DNA of 6,615 bases from contig NZ_DYZA01000158.1 in the NCBI RefSeq assembly GCF_020741395.1, positions 1 through 6,615 of the forward strand, given 5' to 3'. The notes below the pieces were generated by a model that was not told the origin of the DNA, searched no databases, and saw only the letters and a list, made by a program, of their open reading frames with translations. The position numbers and the translations under genes are program-made. This document shows, piece after piece, positions 1 to 6,304 of the stretch (the stretch's first letter is position 1; every line of letters begins with the position of its first letter). Origin of the DNA: Mailhella massiliensis. GTDB taxonomy: Bacteria > Desulfobacterota > Desulfovibrionia > Desulfovibrionales > Desulfovibrionaceae.

Positions 1-117
1 TCCAGGTGGGGGAAGACGTTTTTCTCAAGGCCGCGGCAGCTCTCGGACGTCGGCAGTACCGGAGCCGCAGGCCCTGCGCCCGCCTTGTTCCGGCGCGGGC
101 CCCTTCATGCGCAGGGG
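1..117. repeat. 117-bp perfect direct repeat, copy 1 (may extend beyond the window)
   Basis: Positions 1-117 are identical to 312-428, with the same orientation and an offset of 311 bp. The match begins at the very first base, so the left border is not visible. Each copy contains a small palindrome (cgcag-gcc-ctgcg at 66-78) and GC-rich arms able to fold. No coding signal is evident inside it. Confidence 0.95.
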
Positions 118-155
118 GGGGGCCTCTGTGCCCCGTCGGCGTGGAAAAGGAAGGC

Positions 156-210
156 AAAAATAAAGGAGCGTTTGCCGGGGAATCTCCCGTCTCAACGCTC
201 CTTTTTCTTT
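156..210. terminator. Strong hairpin with T-runs on both strands, probable bidirectional terminator
   Basis: Perfect 11-bp arms (162-172 aaaggagcgtt and 194-204 aacgctccttt) enclose a loop with an inner CGGG/CCCG helix. On the plus strand ttttt-c-tttt follows (202-211). On the minus strand TTTATTTTT follows (164-156). It could end transcription of the membrane-protein gene, 220-270 bp after its stop, and of a gene entering from the left. Confidence 0.75.
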
Positions 211-311
211 TGTTTGCGAAAAAAAGCCTCTTGTCCGCGCTCCCTTCCGCCTTTTTGCGGGGGCATCACCGTTTCTCCACACTTCGGCTTTCCGGCCGTC
301 CTTTTCCGCCT

Positions 312-428
312 TCCAGGTGGGGGAAGACGTTTTTCTCAAGGCCGCGGCAGCTCTCGGACGTCGGCAGTACCGGAGCCGCAGGCCCTGCGCCCGCCTTGTT
401 CCGGCGCGGGCCCCTTCATGCGCAGGGG
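312..428. repeat. 117-bp perfect direct repeat, copy 2
   Basis: This is the second identical copy. It ends 4 bp before the stop codon of the two-helix membrane-protein gene (stop at 433-435). Divergence starts at 429 (a, versus g at 118). The palindrome recurs at 377-389. On the minus strand, 8-bp arms CCCTGCGC and GCGCAGGG near the gene end could form a hairpin in the 3' untranslated region. Confidence 0.95.
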
Positions 429-432
429 AGGG

Positions 433-1203
433 TTACACCTCGGTCGCGTGCAGCCAGACCTGGTAGCGGGCGTTCAGAGCCTTTTTGGTGGTCTGCCAGG
501 AAGTGCCGGCGGTATAGTAGCGGTCCAGGCGCTGTTCGAAGGCTTCTATCTTGGAAAGCAGCCCTTCCACCGTGCTGAGGGCCTGCTCATTGGCGGCCAG
601 AAGCGCTTCGTAGGCTTCGCTGAAGGCTTCACTTTCAAATTCCTTTTCCGGCGTGCTGGAAGTCATGTACTGCCCGGTGACGCGGAAATACAGCTTGCGG
701 AACTTGGCGCACTCTATGCGGTCGTAGGACACGGAGCGGATGAAATCGGCAAAGTCGTTGTGCAGCGTCTTGAAAGCGTTGTACGCTTCCGCCGCCTTGG
801 AATGGCAGAAGAACGAATCGCACGAAAGCAGAAGGAAATATTCCTCGCCCAGGAACTTCTTGATGCGCGGAAACTCATCGGGATTGTAGAGGTAATGATC
901 CCAGTCCGAAACGTGCTTGTCGCCGTCCATGGCGCTGATGAGCAGGGTCTTATGGTGCAGAAGCTCCGCGTAGACGCGGCCGCCGCGGCGCTTGAGCACC
1001 GTAATGGCCGTATTTTTGGAGTGGAAATACATGGTGAGGGACGCGATGAGTGCCACCAGGCTCACGGCAAAGACCGCGACGAACACCCCGAGAAAGGAGA
1101 AGGTGGTCATGCTGTAGTTGGCCCGCGAGAAGGGAAAAATCATCACGAGAGACAAAACAGAAAGAAAAAGAAGGGCATACGAAAGGTTACGGAAAGTGCT
1201 CAT
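433..1203 (-). CDS. Unrecognised membrane protein with a two-helix N-terminus and soluble helical C-terminal domain
   Basis: I do not recognise this 256-residue protein. It begins with two hydrophobic segments (about 7-24 and 34-59) separated by a short loop with Arg27. The cluster K71-R72-R73-R76 after the second helix suggests, by the positive-inside rule, that both termini are cytoplasmic. Residues 75-256 look soluble and mostly helical. They are rich in aromatic and charged residues, with three cysteines (128, 133, 165) and an acidic, coiled-coil-prone stretch (about 184-230). No enzymatic motif, signal-peptidase site or known domain stands out. The ATG has AAGGA 7 nt upstream, and codon use and GC resemble the neighbours, which supports a real gene. 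It lies 120 bp beyond the exporter operon, behind a terminator, with its own candidate promoter. A link to export is therefore only positional. Alternatives are a lineage-specific inner-membrane protein of signalling or envelope function. Confidence 0.8.
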   Translation of the reverse strand: MSTFRNLSYALLFLSVLSLVMIFPFSRANYSMTTFSFLGVFVAVFAVSLVALIASLTMYFHSKNTAITVLKRRGGRVYAELLHHKTLLISAMDGDKHVSDWDHYLYNPDEFPRIKKFLGEEYFLLLSCDSFFCHSKAAEAYNAFKTLHNDFADFIRSVSYDRIECAKFRKLYFRVTGQYMTSSTPEKEFESEAFSEAYEALLAANEQALSTVEGLLSKIEAFEQRLDRYYTAGTSWQTTKKALNARYQVWLHATEV

Positions 1204-1210
1204 AAGAGGT

Positions 1211-1215
1211 TCCTT
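1211..1215 (-). promoter_or_regulatory. Ribosome binding site of the two-helix membrane protein
   Basis: AAGGA on the minus strand lies 7 nt before the ATG at 1203, supporting that start. Confidence 0.6.
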
Positions 1216-1230
1216 ATATCTCAGAGGGGA

Positions 1231-1280
1231 CGGAAAAAGAAAATCGCCTCGCTGACAATAGGAGATCAGTTGAGGCGATT
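1231..1280 (-). terminator. Intrinsic terminator of the exporter operon
   Basis: On the minus strand, a perfect 9-bp stem (AATCGCCTC/GAGGCGATT, arms 1272-1280 and 1242-1250) encloses an internal 4-bp helix (arms 1266-1269 and 1252-1255). It is followed by TTCTTTTT (about 1234-1241). It lies 44 bp after the stop of the outer-membrane factor gene. On the plus strand no T-run follows, so it works in one direction only. It is also within the 5' leader of the downstream gene. Confidence 0.8.
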
Positions 1281-1306
1281 CTCCGATGAAAAAAGAAAAA
1301 CGTCAA
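1278..1306 (-). promoter_or_regulatory. Candidate sigma70-type promoter for the downstream membrane-protein gene
   Basis: The minus strand has TTGACG (1306-1301; 5 of 6 matches to TTGACA), a 17-bp spacer, then GAGAAT (1283-1278; 4 of 6 matches to TATAAT). The -10 element overlaps the first arm of the operon terminator. Transcription starting about 7 nt downstream would therefore enter the hairpin. The assignment rests on consensus matching only. Confidence 0.45.
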
Positions 1307-1323
1307 TCTCATGAAGAAATTAT

Positions 1324-2676
1324 CTATCGGCGGAAAATGCGCCCTCCCATGGCCTGCCAGACCGCGTTGGAGGAGGAAATCACGGCATAGGCCTTGTCCA
1401 GCACGGAGAGCCGCGAGTCGTTGCAGGCCTTCATGGCTTCCAGATAATCCTTGAGTTCATCCGCCCCCTGCTCGTAGCGGGCCTTGCGATAGGCTTCCAC
1501 TCTGAGGTCGGCTTCGTACTTTTTCTTCATGTTTTCAAGTTGTTGCTTTGCATTGGCCAAGGTGTGGCAGTAAAGCGCCACCTCGTTCAGCGCCTGGGTC
1601 ACGCTCTGCTGGAAGGAAAGCTTCGCGTCTTCAAAGTCGGCCTCCGCAATACGCACGTTCCATTTTACACGATTCCAGTCCAGAAAGGGCAGGGTGAGCT
1701 TGACAAGCCCGCTCACAAAGGGCGCGCTGAAGAAATCGCCGAAGGATGCTGCCGAGGCCCCGAGCGTGCCGCCTATGCTGAGGCTGGGGAAAAGGTCGCC
1801 CTTGGCGGCTTCCTGATTGCGGAAGGCGGAAAGCAGGCGGTACTCTGCCGCAGCGACGTCGGGCCGGAGCCCCAGTGCCGATACGGGCACGGAAAGATCC
1901 GCCTCGGGCACGACCACGGCAAGAAGGTCCGGCAGGGTGAAGGAAAGCTCCTCCTCCGGCCGCAGGTTGAGAAGGTCGCGCAGGGTGCGGCGCTCCTCCT
2001 CAAGCTGTTTTTCCAGCGTGAGCACCGTGGCCTTCTGGGCAAGCAGGCTCTGCTCCGTCTGCGCCGGGTCGAGCCCGTCCGTCTTGCCGCTGCGGTACTG
2101 CTCCTCCACTATGGCAAGGAGCCTTTCATAGTAGTTCAGGCTTTCGCGGGAAAGCTCCAGGGAGCGGCTGGTGTCGGCCATGCTGTACCAGGTGTTCACC
2201 ACGCTGTTGATGAGTGCGAGCCTTGCGCTTTCCCTGTCCTTTTCCGTGGCGCGGTATTCCCACGCCCCCGCCGAGGCAAAGTCGCGCAGGCGGCCCCACA
2301 GGTCCAGCTCATAGGCAAGGCCGAAGCTTGCGTTGAAGGAGCGCGTGCTCTCGCCGCTGTCCGTATTCAGGCGGGAGCCCGCGTCGCCGGACGCGGAGAA
2401 GGAGGGCACAAGTTCTGCCCCGAGCTGCCGGGCCTGATACAGCGCGCGGTTCACGGAAATCGCGCTGCGGGCAAGATCCACGTTGCGCTCGAGGGCCATG
2501 TCCACAAGCCGGTTCAGTTCGCTGTCGTGGTAGGCCTTCCACCATTCGCGGTCGACCTCATAGCTTTCCTCTATCTGTGCAGCGCTCAGAAGGCCTTCGT
2601 CGGGGATCTGGTAGTCGCGCCCGGCGCAGCCCGAGAAGAAAAGCAGCGCGGCGCAGAGCATGGGCAGGGATTTCAT
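1324..2676 (-). CDS. Outer-membrane factor lipoprotein (TolC/NodT/OprM family)
   Basis: This 450-residue outer-membrane channel subunit is expected to form a trimeric barrel and periplasmic tunnel docked to the MacA-like adaptor. It has a type II signal peptide with lipobox FSGC (14-17), so Cys17 should be lipidated; the following Ala fits outer-membrane sorting. Two homologous OEP halves are visible. The first includes the WWKAYHDSELNRLVDMAL region (45-62) and AYELDLWGRLRDFASA (121-136). The second begins near the family hallmark LRPDVAAAEYRLLSAFRNQEAA (270-291), followed by FPSLSIGGTLG (296-306) and LDWNRVKWNVRIAEADFEDA (332-351). Length is normal and nothing appears missing. The ATG lies 4 bp after the macB stop. 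Its AGGAG ribosome binding site (2684-2688) sits inside the last macB codons, 7 nt from the start, which suggests coupling. It is the last gene of the operon and is followed by an intrinsic terminator. The subfamily name (NodT-like, OpmQ-like) is inferred. Confidence 0.94.
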   Translation of the reverse strand: MKSLPMLCAALLFFSGCAGRDYQIPDEGLLSAAQIEESYEVDREWWKAYHDSELNRLVDMALERNVDLARSAISVNRALYQARQLGAELVPSFSASGDAGSRLNTDSGESTRSFNASFGLAYELDLWGRLRDFASAGAWEYRATEKDRESARLALINSVVNTWYSMADTSRSLELSRESLNYYERLLAIVEEQYRSGKTDGLDPAQTEQSLLAQKATVLTLEKQLEEERRTLRDLLNLRPEEELSFTLPDLLAVVVPEADLSVPVSALGLRPDVAAAEYRLLSAFRNQEAAKGDLFPSLSIGGTLGASAASFGDFFSAPFVSGLVKLTLPFLDWNRVKWNVRIAEADFEDAKLSFQQSVTQALNEVALYCHTLANAKQQLENMKKKYEADLRVEAYRKARYEQGADELKDYLEAMKACNDSRLSVLDKAYAVISSSNAVWQAMGGRIFRR

Positions 2677-2680
2677 AGGC

Positions 2681-4624
2681 TTACTCCTGCGCCAGCGCGT
2701 CCACGGGGTTGAGCGTGGAGGCCCGGCGGGCCGGCATGTATCCGAAGATGATGCCGATGAGAGTGGAACAGCTGATGGCGAGCACGATGGACGCGCCGGA
2801 AAACGACATGGGAAAATCCTGGATGAAGCTGTTGAACAGCGCTCCTATGCCGATGGAGGCCAGCACCCCCGCCACGCCGCCGATGATGCAGATGAGCACA
2901 GCTTCAATCAGAAACTGCTGAAGCACGTTGAACTGCCGCGCGCCTATGGCCATGCGCACGCCTATTTCCTTGGTGCGTTCCGTCACCGATACGAGCATGA
3001 TGTTCATCACCCCTATGCCCCCCACCAGAAGGGATATGAAGGCGATGCAGGAAATGAGCAGCCGCATGGTGGTCGTGGTGCTTTCCATGGTCTGGCGTAT
3101 GCTGTCGGTATTCATGGTGAAAAAGTCCGTCACCCCCCGGTGGCGGGAGGTGATGAGCCGCGTGAGCTCCTTTTCCGCGATCTGTGCGGAAACGCCGTCC
3201 GCTATCTTCACCGTGATGGAGGAGATGGTCCTTTTGCCCGACACCCGCGTCATGTAGGCGGTGTAGGGCGTCCACACCGTGAGGTTGCTTCGCGGGCCGA
3301 AGGTGGCGTTGGGCTTCTTTGTCACGCCCACTACCTGGAAGGGCCGCTTGTTGAAGAGTATCACTTCCCCTATGGGGTTCTCGCCGTTAGGGAAAAGCTC
3401 CTGCACCGTGTTGTCGTCCAGCACGGCCACGGCCCGCGCCTCGTCGATATCCGCGCGGTTGATGAGCCTGCCCTTCGCAAGCTCCAGCCCCTTCACGCTG
3501 AAATACTGCTCGCCCACCCCGCTCAGGGAGCCCGTGGAGGTGAGGTTGCGGTACACGAAGGTGCCGCTCGTGCTCGCCGAGGGCGTGGCGCTCGCAATGT
3601 AGCTCTGCTCGGCAAGCACTTCCGCGTCGTCCACCGTGAGCGTGGTGTAGCGCGCGGAATTGCGGTCGCCGAAGCTGCGGCCGGGCATGATATCGATGGT
3701 GTTCGTGCCCATGGCGTTGATCCCTTCAAGGATCTTTTCCTGCGAGCCGCGTCCCAGGGCCACCACGCTGACCACCGAGGCGATGCCGATGATGATGCCG
3801 AGCATGGTGAGAAGCGAGCGCATCTTGTGCGCCAGTATGGCCTGTACCGACATGCGGAAGGCTTCTCCGAGCTGGTCGCGCACATACTGCCAGGAGGAAA
3901 TGGACGCACGCGCAATCTCCGGCCCCGCCGCGTTGTGGATGGGCTTTTTGCGCTCGTCGCTGATGACTTCGCCGTCCTTGATCTCGATGATGCGGTGGGC
4001 GTATTCCGCGATGTGCCTGTCGTGCGTGACGAGAATGAGCGTGTGCCCCTCGGCGTTGAGCTGCATGAGAAGCTGCATCACGTTCTCGCCGCTCCTGGAA
4101 TCCAGCGCGCCCGTGGGCTCGTCCGCAAGGATGATCTCCCCGCCGTTCATCATGGCGCGGGCTATGGATACCCGCTGCTGCTGGCCGCCGGAAAGCTCGT
4201 TGGGCCTGTTCTGCGTCTTGCCTTCAAGGCCCAGCTTGAGAAGAAGCTCCTCCGCCCGCGCGTTGCGCTGCGCATGGCTCATGCCCGCATACACCGCAGG
4301 CAGGGCCACGTTTTCCTGCGCGCTCAGGCTGGTGAGCAGGTTGTAGCGCTGGAAGATGAAGCCGAACTTCTCCCCGCGGAGCTGCGCCAGTTCGTCCGGC
4401 CCGAGGCCGTCCGTGGCCTTGCCGTCCACGAAATACGAGCCTTCCGAGGGCGTATCCAGGCAGCCTAAGATGTTCATCAGCGTGGACTTGCCCGATCCCG
4501 ACTGCCCGATTATGGCGACGAAATCCCCTTTTTCAATGCTCAGGCACACGTCCTTGAGCACCTGCACGCGGTTTTCCCCTTCGCCGTAGTGCTTGCCTAT
4601 ATGCTTTACTTCAAGAGTGACCAT
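2681..4624 (-). CDS. macB: MacB-like ABC transporter, fused ATPase and permease
   Basis: This 647-residue protein matches the usual MacB length (about 648). It is a homodimeric mechanotransmission ABC exporter of the inner membrane. The N-terminal ATPase shows Walker A GQSGSGKST (40-48), Q-loop Q92 in FQRYNLL, signature LSGGQQQ (144-150), Walker B IILADEP (164-170, catalytic E169), D-loop GALD (172-175) and switch H201. TM1 (about 271-291) is followed by a large periplasmic domain (about 292-518, MacB_PCD type) and then TM2-TM4 (about 521-545, 571-591, 611-629), the FtsX-like permease core with the conserved NIMLVSVTERTKEIGVRMAIG segment (541-561). All catalytic residues are present, so it should be active. 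The start at 4624 is chosen because MVTLEV matches the family N-terminus and GGAG lies 5 nt upstream. A GTG at 4708 would add 28 Arg/Gln-rich residues and is less likely. The stop lies 4 bp before the outer-membrane factor gene, so the two are probably translationally coupled. Confidence 0.97.
   Translation of the reverse strand: MVTLEVKHIGKHYGEGENRVQVLKDVCLSIEKGDFVAIIGQSGSGKSTLMNILGCLDTPSEGSYFVDGKATDGLGPDELAQLRGEKFGFIFQRYNLLTSLSAQENVALPAVYAGMSHAQRNARAEELLLKLGLEGKTQNRPNELSGGQQQRVSIARAMMNGGEIILADEPTGALDSRSGENVMQLLMQLNAEGHTLILVTHDRHIAEYAHRIIEIKDGEVISDERKKPIHNAAGPEIARASISSWQYVRDQLGEAFRMSVQAILAHKMRSLLTMLGIIIGIASVVSVVALGRGSQEKILEGINAMGTNTIDIMPGRSFGDRNSARYTTLTVDDAEVLAEQSYIASATPSASTSGTFVYRNLTSTGSLSGVGEQYFSVKGLELAKGRLINRADIDEARAVAVLDDNTVQELFPNGENPIGEVILFNKRPFQVVGVTKKPNATFGPRSNLTVWTPYTAYMTRVSGKRTISSITVKIADGVSAQIAEKELTRLITSRHRGVTDFFTMNTDSIRQTMESTTTTMRLLISCIAFISLLVGGIGVMNIMLVSVTERTKEIGVRMAIGARQFNVLQQFLIEAVLICIIGGVAGVLASIGIGALFNSFIQDFPMSFSGASIVLAISCSTLIGIIFGYMPARRASTLNPVDALAQE
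2684..2688 (-). promoter_or_regulatory. Ribosome binding site of the outer-membrane factor gene, embedded in the macB 3' end
   Basis: AGGAG on the minus strand lies within the final codons of macB and 7 nt before the ATG at 2676. Ribosomes finishing macB would pass over it, which implies coupled translation of transporter and channel. Confidence 0.7.
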
Positions 4625-4744
4625 GGTCTCTCCGTGCGTCCCGAGAACGGGCTGACGTTGCAAAGGTTGCCGGGGCGTTGCCTGCCGGCACGGGCGTTTC
4701 CGCCTCACGCCGCGGCCCTGCCCCGGAGCGGGGCGTTCCCGGAA
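4625..4744 (-). other. macA-macB intergenic spacer with GC hairpin and repeated AACGCCC
   Basis: This 120-bp gap has no gene of its own. A perfect 6-bp hairpin with a 3-nt loop (4720-4734, GCCCCG-CTC-CGGGGC on the minus strand) lies just after the macA stop. No T-run follows, so it is not an intrinsic terminator. The heptamer AACGCCC occurs three times on the minus strand (4731-4737, 4692-4698, 4673-4679). The hairpin could protect the macA message end or set the ratio of the two proteins; that is inference. Confidence 0.5.
4630..4633 (-). promoter_or_regulatory. Ribosome binding site that decides the macB start
   Basis: GGAG on the minus strand lies 5 nt before the ATG at 4624. It supports the MVTLEV start over the upstream in-frame GTG at 4708. 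Confidence 0.6.
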
Positions 4745-5968
4745 TCAGCGGGGAGGCGGAGGCGCGGACCTGCGGTTGCTGCGCGGGTTGGCCAGACTGT
4801 CCATGAGTTCCGCGGCGGACATTTCCGTGGCGATTACCGCTTCCCCTTCCTTCAGGCCGGAACGTATTTCCGTCATCACGTTGTTGGTGAGCCCCACTTC
4901 CACCTCGCGAGTCTCCACCTGGTTGTTTTTGCCGAGCACGCGCACGAAGCTCTTCCCCCGCGCGCTCTGTATGACCAGGCTCGGTACCATGAGTACATTG
5001 CTTACCTTGTCGATTTCTATCACGTTCTGCGTCGTCATGCTGAGCCTGAGCACTCCGTCGGGATTGGGTACCCGGGCCTTGGCATAGTAGTAAATCGCCG
5101 AAGAGGTGGAGCTGGACGACGAGGACGAGGACGACGAGGTTCCCGAAGAGGACGAGGTCGCGTCGGAAAGCGTGGTGTCCCCCGGGTCGATGGAAGTGAT
5201 CTTCGTCCGGTACACCGTGTCCGGCGCGCCGAGCAGCGTGTAGCTCACGTTCATCCCTTCCCGTATGAAGGGAATGTCGCCTTCCGATACCTCGATCTTG
5301 ATCTCCATGTCCGTAAGGTCGGCGATCTGCGCAATGGTCGGCGTGGTCTGGTTGGCGTTCACCGTCTGCCCTTCCTTCACCGGTACCGATACGATCACCC
5401 CGTCCAGCGGAGCTACGATCTTGGTGTAGCCGAGGTTCGTTTCCGCCGTGTTCACCGCAATATTCTGCTGCAATATCTGCGATTCCATTTCCGTTACGCT
5501 GGCTTTTGCCGCCGCAAGCGTGTTCTCCGCGTCTTCCAGGTTCGCCCGCGAGGTCGAATCGCTCTTCCGGAGCTTCAGCTCGCGCTCATACTTCGTCTGC
5601 GCCACCTTCAGCGCGATCTTGCGCGACTCAAGCTGCGCCTGATACGTATTCAGAAGCGCCCGCGCCGTGTCGAGGTCGTTCTGACGCGTCGTCGGGTCGA
5701 TCTGCGCAATGAGATCTCCCTTCTTCACCGTCTGCCCGATTACGGCGTTCAGCTCCATGATCTTGCCCGAGGCCTGCGAACCGACCGTCACAAGCTGCAC
5801 AGCGTCTATCTCGCCCGTCGCGTTCACCGTCTTTCTGATGTTGCCGCGCGTCACCGTTTCCGTAAGATAATGTACCTGCCGGGAATTCTGCCTGTGGCCG
5901 TACCACCACCAGCCGCCGGAACAGGCAATGACAAGCAGGAAAAGCGCAAGAACGAGCTTTTTTTTCAT
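4745..5968 (-). CDS. macA: MacA-like periplasmic adaptor (membrane fusion protein) of a tripartite ABC exporter
   Basis: This 407-residue HlyD/RND-type adaptor links the inner-membrane ABC transporter to the outer-membrane channel and, in characterised MacA proteins, stimulates MacB ATPase. Visible in order: a lysine-rich N-terminus (K2-K4) and one hydrophobic segment (about 5-16); the first half of the lipoyl/barrel-sandwich domain (about 55-92, with VGSQASGKI and KKGDLIAQIDP); a helical hairpin predicted as coiled coil (about 95-175); the second lipoyl half with TKIVAPLDGVIVSVPVKEGQTV (182-203); a beta-barrel domain (about 217-310) containing PNPDG; and a membrane-proximal domain to about 385. 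It exceeds E. coli MacA (371 aa) because of a Ser-rich insert (268-290) and a Pro/Arg-rich tail. V-I-A-C at 13-16 also fits a lipobox, so it may be a lipoprotein rather than anchored by a helix. The ATG has GGAG 7 nt upstream. It is the first gene of the operon, with macB 120 bp downstream. Family assignment is firm; the substrate is unknown. Confidence 0.95.
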   Translation of the reverse strand: MKKKLVLALFLLVIACSGGWWWYGHRQNSRQVHYLTETVTRGNIRKTVNATGEIDAVQLVTVGSQASGKIMELNAVIGQTVKKGDLIAQIDPTTRQNDLDTARALLNTYQAQLESRKIALKVAQTKYERELKLRKSDSTSRANLEDAENTLAAAKASVTEMESQILQQNIAVNTAETNLGYTKIVAPLDGVIVSVPVKEGQTVNANQTTPTIAQIADLTDMEIKIEVSEGDIPFIREGMNVSYTLLGAPDTVYRTKITSIDPGDTTLSDATSSSSGTSSSSSSSSSSTSSAIYYYAKARVPNPDGVLRLSMTTQNVIEIDKVSNVLMVPSLVIQSARGKSFVRVLGKNNQVETREVEVGLTNNVMTEIRSGLKEGEAVIATEMSAAELMDSLANPRSNRRSAPPPPR

Positions 5969-6022
5969 GGGAATACTCCGGGATTCAGCAGAGTGAAAAT
6001 GCAGTACGATGCCGACAAGCCC

Positions 6023-6052
6023 TGTATAACGGAATTCTATGCCTTTCGTAAA
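6023..6052 (-). promoter_or_regulatory. Candidate promoter of the exporter operon
   Basis: The minus strand has TTTACG (6052-6047), an 18-bp spacer and TATACA (6028-6023), each matching 4 of 6 consensus positions. This local stretch is AT-richer than its surroundings. It would give a leader of about 45-50 nt before the macA ATG, whose ribosome binding site GGAG is at 5976-5979. The match is moderate only. Confidence 0.35.
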
Positions 6053-6215
6053 TGAATCTTTCTTTCAAAACATTGCGCCCTCCGTACCCGCGCACGCCCC
6101 GCGCCGCCCCGTTTTGTTACACGGTAGATTTTTCCTTCATATTTCAAAGAGAAGCACAGCCTTCCCTGCAACATGCCGCGCAGACCGTGAAAGAAATTTC
6201 CTCGCCCTCGCGCCG

Positions 6216-6260
6216 GGAAAGGCAGGAAAGGCAGGAAAGTCGGGAAAGGCAGGAAAGGCA
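6216..6260. repeat. Five tandem 9-bp units (GGAAAGGCA)
   Basis: Units occupy 6216-6224, 6225-6233, 6234-6242, 6243-6251 and 6252-6260. Four are exact GGAAAGGCA and the third is GGAAAGTCG. The tract is purine-rich on the plus strand and lies about 250 bp upstream of macA. It runs directly into the hairpin pair that follows. Confidence 0.9.
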
Positions 6261-6261
6261 G

Positions 6262-6304
6262 CGGGGCTCCGCCCCGTACCCCGCCGGGGGAGATAATCTC
6301 CCCC
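6262..6304. repeat. Twin palindromic hairpins in tandem
   Basis: The first is CGGGGC-TCC-GCCCCG (6262-6276), a 6-bp stem. The second (6286-6304) is GGGGGAGAT-A-ATCTCCCCC, 9-bp complementary arms around one base (8 bp with a 3-nt loop as RNA). No T-run follows on either strand. This looks like a REP-like or genome-dispersed intergenic element; family membership cannot be established from one copy. Confidence 0.7.

Larger units (their letters stand above)
1..432. other. Gene-free left region
   Basis: I see no credible gene here. Open frames exist on both strands, but their products are Arg/Pro/Gly-rich and low in complexity, and they cross the terminator and the direct repeats. The region holds the two 117-bp repeat copies with a 194-bp insert containing the bidirectional terminator. 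Confidence 0.7.

Noticed and set aside
25..339. 104-codon minus-strand frame in the left region
   Set aside because: It spans the terminator, repeat copy 2 and most of copy 1, and its product is low-complexity and Arg/Pro/Gly-rich.
85..1314. 409-codon open frame on the plus strand across the left region
   Set aside because: It runs through the terminator hairpin, a direct-repeat copy and the antisense of the membrane-protein gene. The minus-strand frame has clear TM segments and a ribosome binding site instead.
1540..2712. 390-codon open frame on the plus strand opposite the channel gene
   Set aside because: It lies antisense to a well-supported outer-membrane factor, and its composition is atypical for a protein.
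2660..4468. 602-codon open frame on the plus strand opposite macB
   Set aside because: It is antisense to macB, which has complete ABC motifs. The product is His/Arg/Gly-rich without recognisable domains, as expected from the reverse complement of GC-rich coding DNA.
4625..4708. N-terminal extension of MacB from a GTG at 4708
   Set aside because: The added 28 residues are Arg/Gln-rich and unlike MacB. The family N-terminus and a closer ribosome binding site fit the ATG at 4624. A weak AGGG near the GTG keeps this from being fully excluded.
6029..6049. Possible operator, imperfect inverted repeat ACGGAA-N9-TTTCGT in the promoter spacer
   Set aside because: The half-sites are 6 bp with one mismatch, which is easily due to chance, and no regulator gene is nearby to support it.
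4589..6055. 488-codon open frame on the plus strand opposite macA
   Set aside because: It is an Arg/His-rich shadow of macA, including Arg/Gly runs mirroring the Ser tract. It has no domain signature.
6216..6260. CRISPR array
   Set aside because: Units are only 9 bp with no spacers and no cas genes are present; it is a simple tandem repeat.
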